Source: Pseudomonadota bacterium
GTDB lineage: Bacteria; Pseudomonadota; Alphaproteobacteria; Sphingomonadales; Sphingomonadaceae
NCBI GenBank assembly: GCA_023386135.1
Contig: JAEWKG010000197.1
Span: forward strand, 1 to 7,631
Direction of reading: 5' to 3'
Length of the DNA: 7,631 bases
The notes beneath the pieces were generated by a model, which was not told the origin of the DNA, did no database searches, and was given only the letters and a program-made list of their open reading frames with translations. The position numbers were made by a program, and so were the translations under genes. Numbering within the stretch: the stretch's first letter is position 1; every line of letters starts with the position of its first letter. Shown in pieces: positions 6,415 to 7,631 of this stretch.

Positions 6415-7425
6415 TCAATCGGCCGGCTTCGCCGAGAGCCAATCGAACACCGGCAGTTCCTTCGCCTGGAGCCATTCGGCGCTGTAGAGCGTGGAGAGAT
6501 AGCGGAACCCGGTGTCGCACAGGATCGTCACCACCCGCGCCTCGGGGCCGAGCTCTTTGCCGAGTGCCACCGCGCCCGCGACGTTGATCCCCGACGACAG
6601 GCCGAGGCACAGTCCCTCCTCCGCCAGCAGCTGCGCGACCCACTCGAGGCCCTCCTCGTCGGATACGCGGAACTGGGTGTCGACCGGCGCACCTTCGAGG
6701 TTGCCGGTGATCCGGCCTTGCCCAATGCCCTCGGCGACCGAGTTGCCTTCCGCCTGCAACTCGCCCGTGGCGTAGTATGAATAGAGCGCCGCGCCGTGCG
6801 GATCGGTGAGCGCGATCGTGACGGTCTCGTCGTGGCTCTTGAGGCCCATGCCAACCCCCGCCAGCGTGCCGCCAGTGCCGACCGCGCAGGTGAAGCCGTC
6901 GACGCGGCCTTCCATCTGTTCCCAAATTTCCTCGGCGGTGGTCTCGATGTGCGCCTTGCGGTTGGCGGTGTTGTCGAACTGGTTGGCCCACACCGCGCCC
7001 GGCGTTTCCTCGGCGAGGCGGCGGCTGGTGTGGACGAAGTGATTGCAGTCCGAATACTTGGTCGGCGGCTCCAGCACGAGTTCGGCGCCGAGCGCGCGCA
7101 AGGTCGCCATCTTCTCCGCGCTCTGGTTGTCGGGCATGACGATGATCGTCTTGTAGCCCAATGCGTTGGCGACCAGCGCCAGGCCGATACCGGTGTTGCC
7201 CGCGGTCCCCTCGACGATCGTGCCACCGGGCTTCAGTTCCCCCGCGGCTTCCGCATCGCGCACGATGCCGAGCGCCGCGCGGTCCTTCACGCTGCCGCCG
7301 GGGTTCAGGAATTCGCACTTGCCCCAGATCTCGCACCCGGCCGCCGCGCTGGGGCCCTTGAGGAGAACGAGCGGGGTGTGGCCGATGAGGTCGAGCGTGC
7401 TCTGGCGCACGGGATCAGAAGTCAT
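6415..7425 (-). CDS. Cysteine synthase family PLP enzyme (CysK-like, TAGNTG subgroup)
   Basis: This is a fold-type II PLP enzyme, expected to make cysteine by replacing the acetyl (or another) group of activated serine with sulfide. The 336-residue product shows GHTPLV (15-20), the PLP lysine K47 in NPGGSVKDR (41-49), the substrate loop TAGNTG (74-79), NQFDNTANR (148-156), the phosphate-binding loop GTGGT (183-187) and the C-terminal CDTGFRYLS (303-311), where T305 stands at the place of the serine or threonine that contacts the pyridine nitrogen. Classical CysK has TSGNTG in the substrate loop. The Ser-to-Ala change and the NQFDN motif point to a separate subgroup that includes fungal Cys-12/Mcy1-like enzymes, so the exact acceptor substrate (O-acetylserine or O-phosphoserine) is open. 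It lacks the regulatory C-terminal domain of cystathionine beta-synthase. The start is the ATG at 7425; an in-frame upstream start at 7461 would lie within a hairpin and add an unrelated leader. I leave the symbol blank because the paralogue type is uncertain. Confidence 0.88.
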   Translation of the reverse strand: MTSDPVRQSTLDLIGHTPLVLLKGPSAAAGCEIWGKCEFLNPGGSVKDRAALGIVRDAEAAGELKPGGTIVEGTAGNTGIGLALVANALGYKTIIVMPDNQSAEKMATLRALGAELVLEPPTKYSDCNHFVHTSRRLAEETPGAVWANQFDNTANRKAHIETTAEEIWEQMEGRVDGFTCAVGTGGTLAGVGMGLKSHDETVTIALTDPHGAALYSYYATGELQAEGNSVAEGIGQGRITGNLEGAPVDTQFRVSDEEGLEWVAQLLAEEGLCLGLSSGINVAGAVALGKELGPEARVVTILCDTGFRYLSTLYSAEWLQAKELPVFDWLSAKPAD

Positions 7426-7438
7426 GCGGCGAAAGCTA

Positions 7439-7470
7439 GGAACCGCGGCCGCGAGCGGCAACGCAGTTCC
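7439..7470 (-). terminator. Strong GC hairpin between ferredoxin and cysteine synthase genes
   Basis: On the minus strand GGAACTGCG pairs with CGCGGTTCC (9 bp with one G-U), and GCCG/CGGC extends the stem inside it with a CTCG loop and a two-base bulge. It lies 13 bases after the ferredoxin stop and 13 bases before the cysteine synthase start. No proper T-run follows (only CTTTC), so it may be a rho-independent-like terminator, a processing or attenuation structure, or an mRNA-stabilising stem. Confidence 0.4.
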
Positions 7471-7483
7471 GTTTGGGTAGCGG

Positions 7484-7631
7484 CTAGTCTTCCTGCGCGA
7501 TCGTCACCTTGAGGCCGTCGAGATCGGCGGTGAATGGCACCTGGCACCCGAGGCGCGAGTTCCCGTTCCGGTGATCGGAGGATTCGAGGAGGTCGTCCTC
7601 GTCCTCGCTCATCGCCGGCAGGCGGTCCTTG
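7484..7631 (-). CDS. [2Fe-2S] ferredoxin, adrenodoxin type (3' part only; 5' end beyond the window)
   Basis: Only the last 48 codons are present, ending in TAG at 7484-7486. The peptide contains LPAMSEDEDDLLE (residues 4-16 of the fragment) and SRLGCQVPFTADLDGL (25-40). This matches the C-terminal third of vertebrate-type (adrenodoxin/FdVI/isc-type) ferredoxins: an acidic partner-binding helix, then the fourth cluster cysteine in SRL-x-CQ (C29 of the fragment, codon 7544-7546), then LDGL near the end. The first three cysteines of the C-x5-C-x2-C loop lie outside the window. Such proteins pass single electrons to cytochrome P450s, Rieske oxygenases or the iron-sulfur assembly machinery; which of these applies cannot be told here. 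The family assignment is confident because this tail is distinctive. Confidence 0.85.
   Translation of the reverse strand, partial: KDRLPAMSEDEDDLLESSDHRNGNSRLGCQVPFTADLDGLKVTIAQED

Noticed and set aside
6796..7512. Plus-strand open frame (238 codons) opposite the cysteine synthase gene
   Set aside because: It is a shadow of the conserved PLP enzyme and has no recognisable motif.
1..7631. Mobile elements, CRISPR arrays, tRNA or rRNA genes, horizontally acquired island
   Set aside because: I saw no spaced direct repeats, transposase-like frames, cloverleaf-like sequences or coding stretch with deviant composition; the only composition shift is the promoter-like middle of the mraZ upstream region.

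Overview
The window is a GC-rich, densely packed piece of a bacterial chromosome, with every gene on the minus strand. The best fit is an alphaproteobacterium of the order Sphingomonadales (Sphingomonas/Erythrobacter type). This rests on the gene order mraZ-rsmH-ftsL-ftsI-murE, the meso-diaminopimelate type of MurE, the adrenodoxin-type ferredoxin tail and the style of the protein sequences. The taxonomic call is an inference, because no search could be run.

Reading in the direction of transcription (high to low coordinates), the window opens with the last 48 codons of a [2Fe-2S] ferredoxin. A short gap with a strong GC hairpin follows, then a cysteine-synthase-family PLP enzyme. Next comes a two-gene unit: a small single-pass membrane protein with a Pro/Ala/Thr-rich tail, overlapping by 14 bases a membrane-anchored GldG/DUF4350-like protein. 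After a 340-base intergenic region comes the head of the division and cell wall (dcw) cluster: mraZ (regulator), rsmH (16S rRNA methyltransferase), ftsL (divisome protein), ftsI (septal transpeptidase, PBP3) and murE (UDP-MurNAc-tripeptide synthetase). murE runs off the low-coordinate edge just inside its GKGHE motif.

The five dcw genes are joined by four successive 4-base start/stop overlaps (GTGA, ATGA, ATGA, GTGA). This implies one transcript with translational coupling, linking peptidoglycan precursor synthesis to septal cross-linking. The only sizeable non-coding stretch (4982-5321) is visibly less GC-rich in its middle. It carries several candidate regulatory motifs: two CGGGA-N5-CGGGA pairs that could be MraZ operators, a CtrA-type half-site TTAACCAT and a near-consensus DnaA box. 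These are motif matches by eye and have not been tested.

I found no mobile element, CRISPR array, tRNA or rRNA, and no clear sign of an undescribed system. The least explained items are the small membrane protein/GldG-like pair next to the dcw cluster and the regulatory architecture upstream of mraZ.
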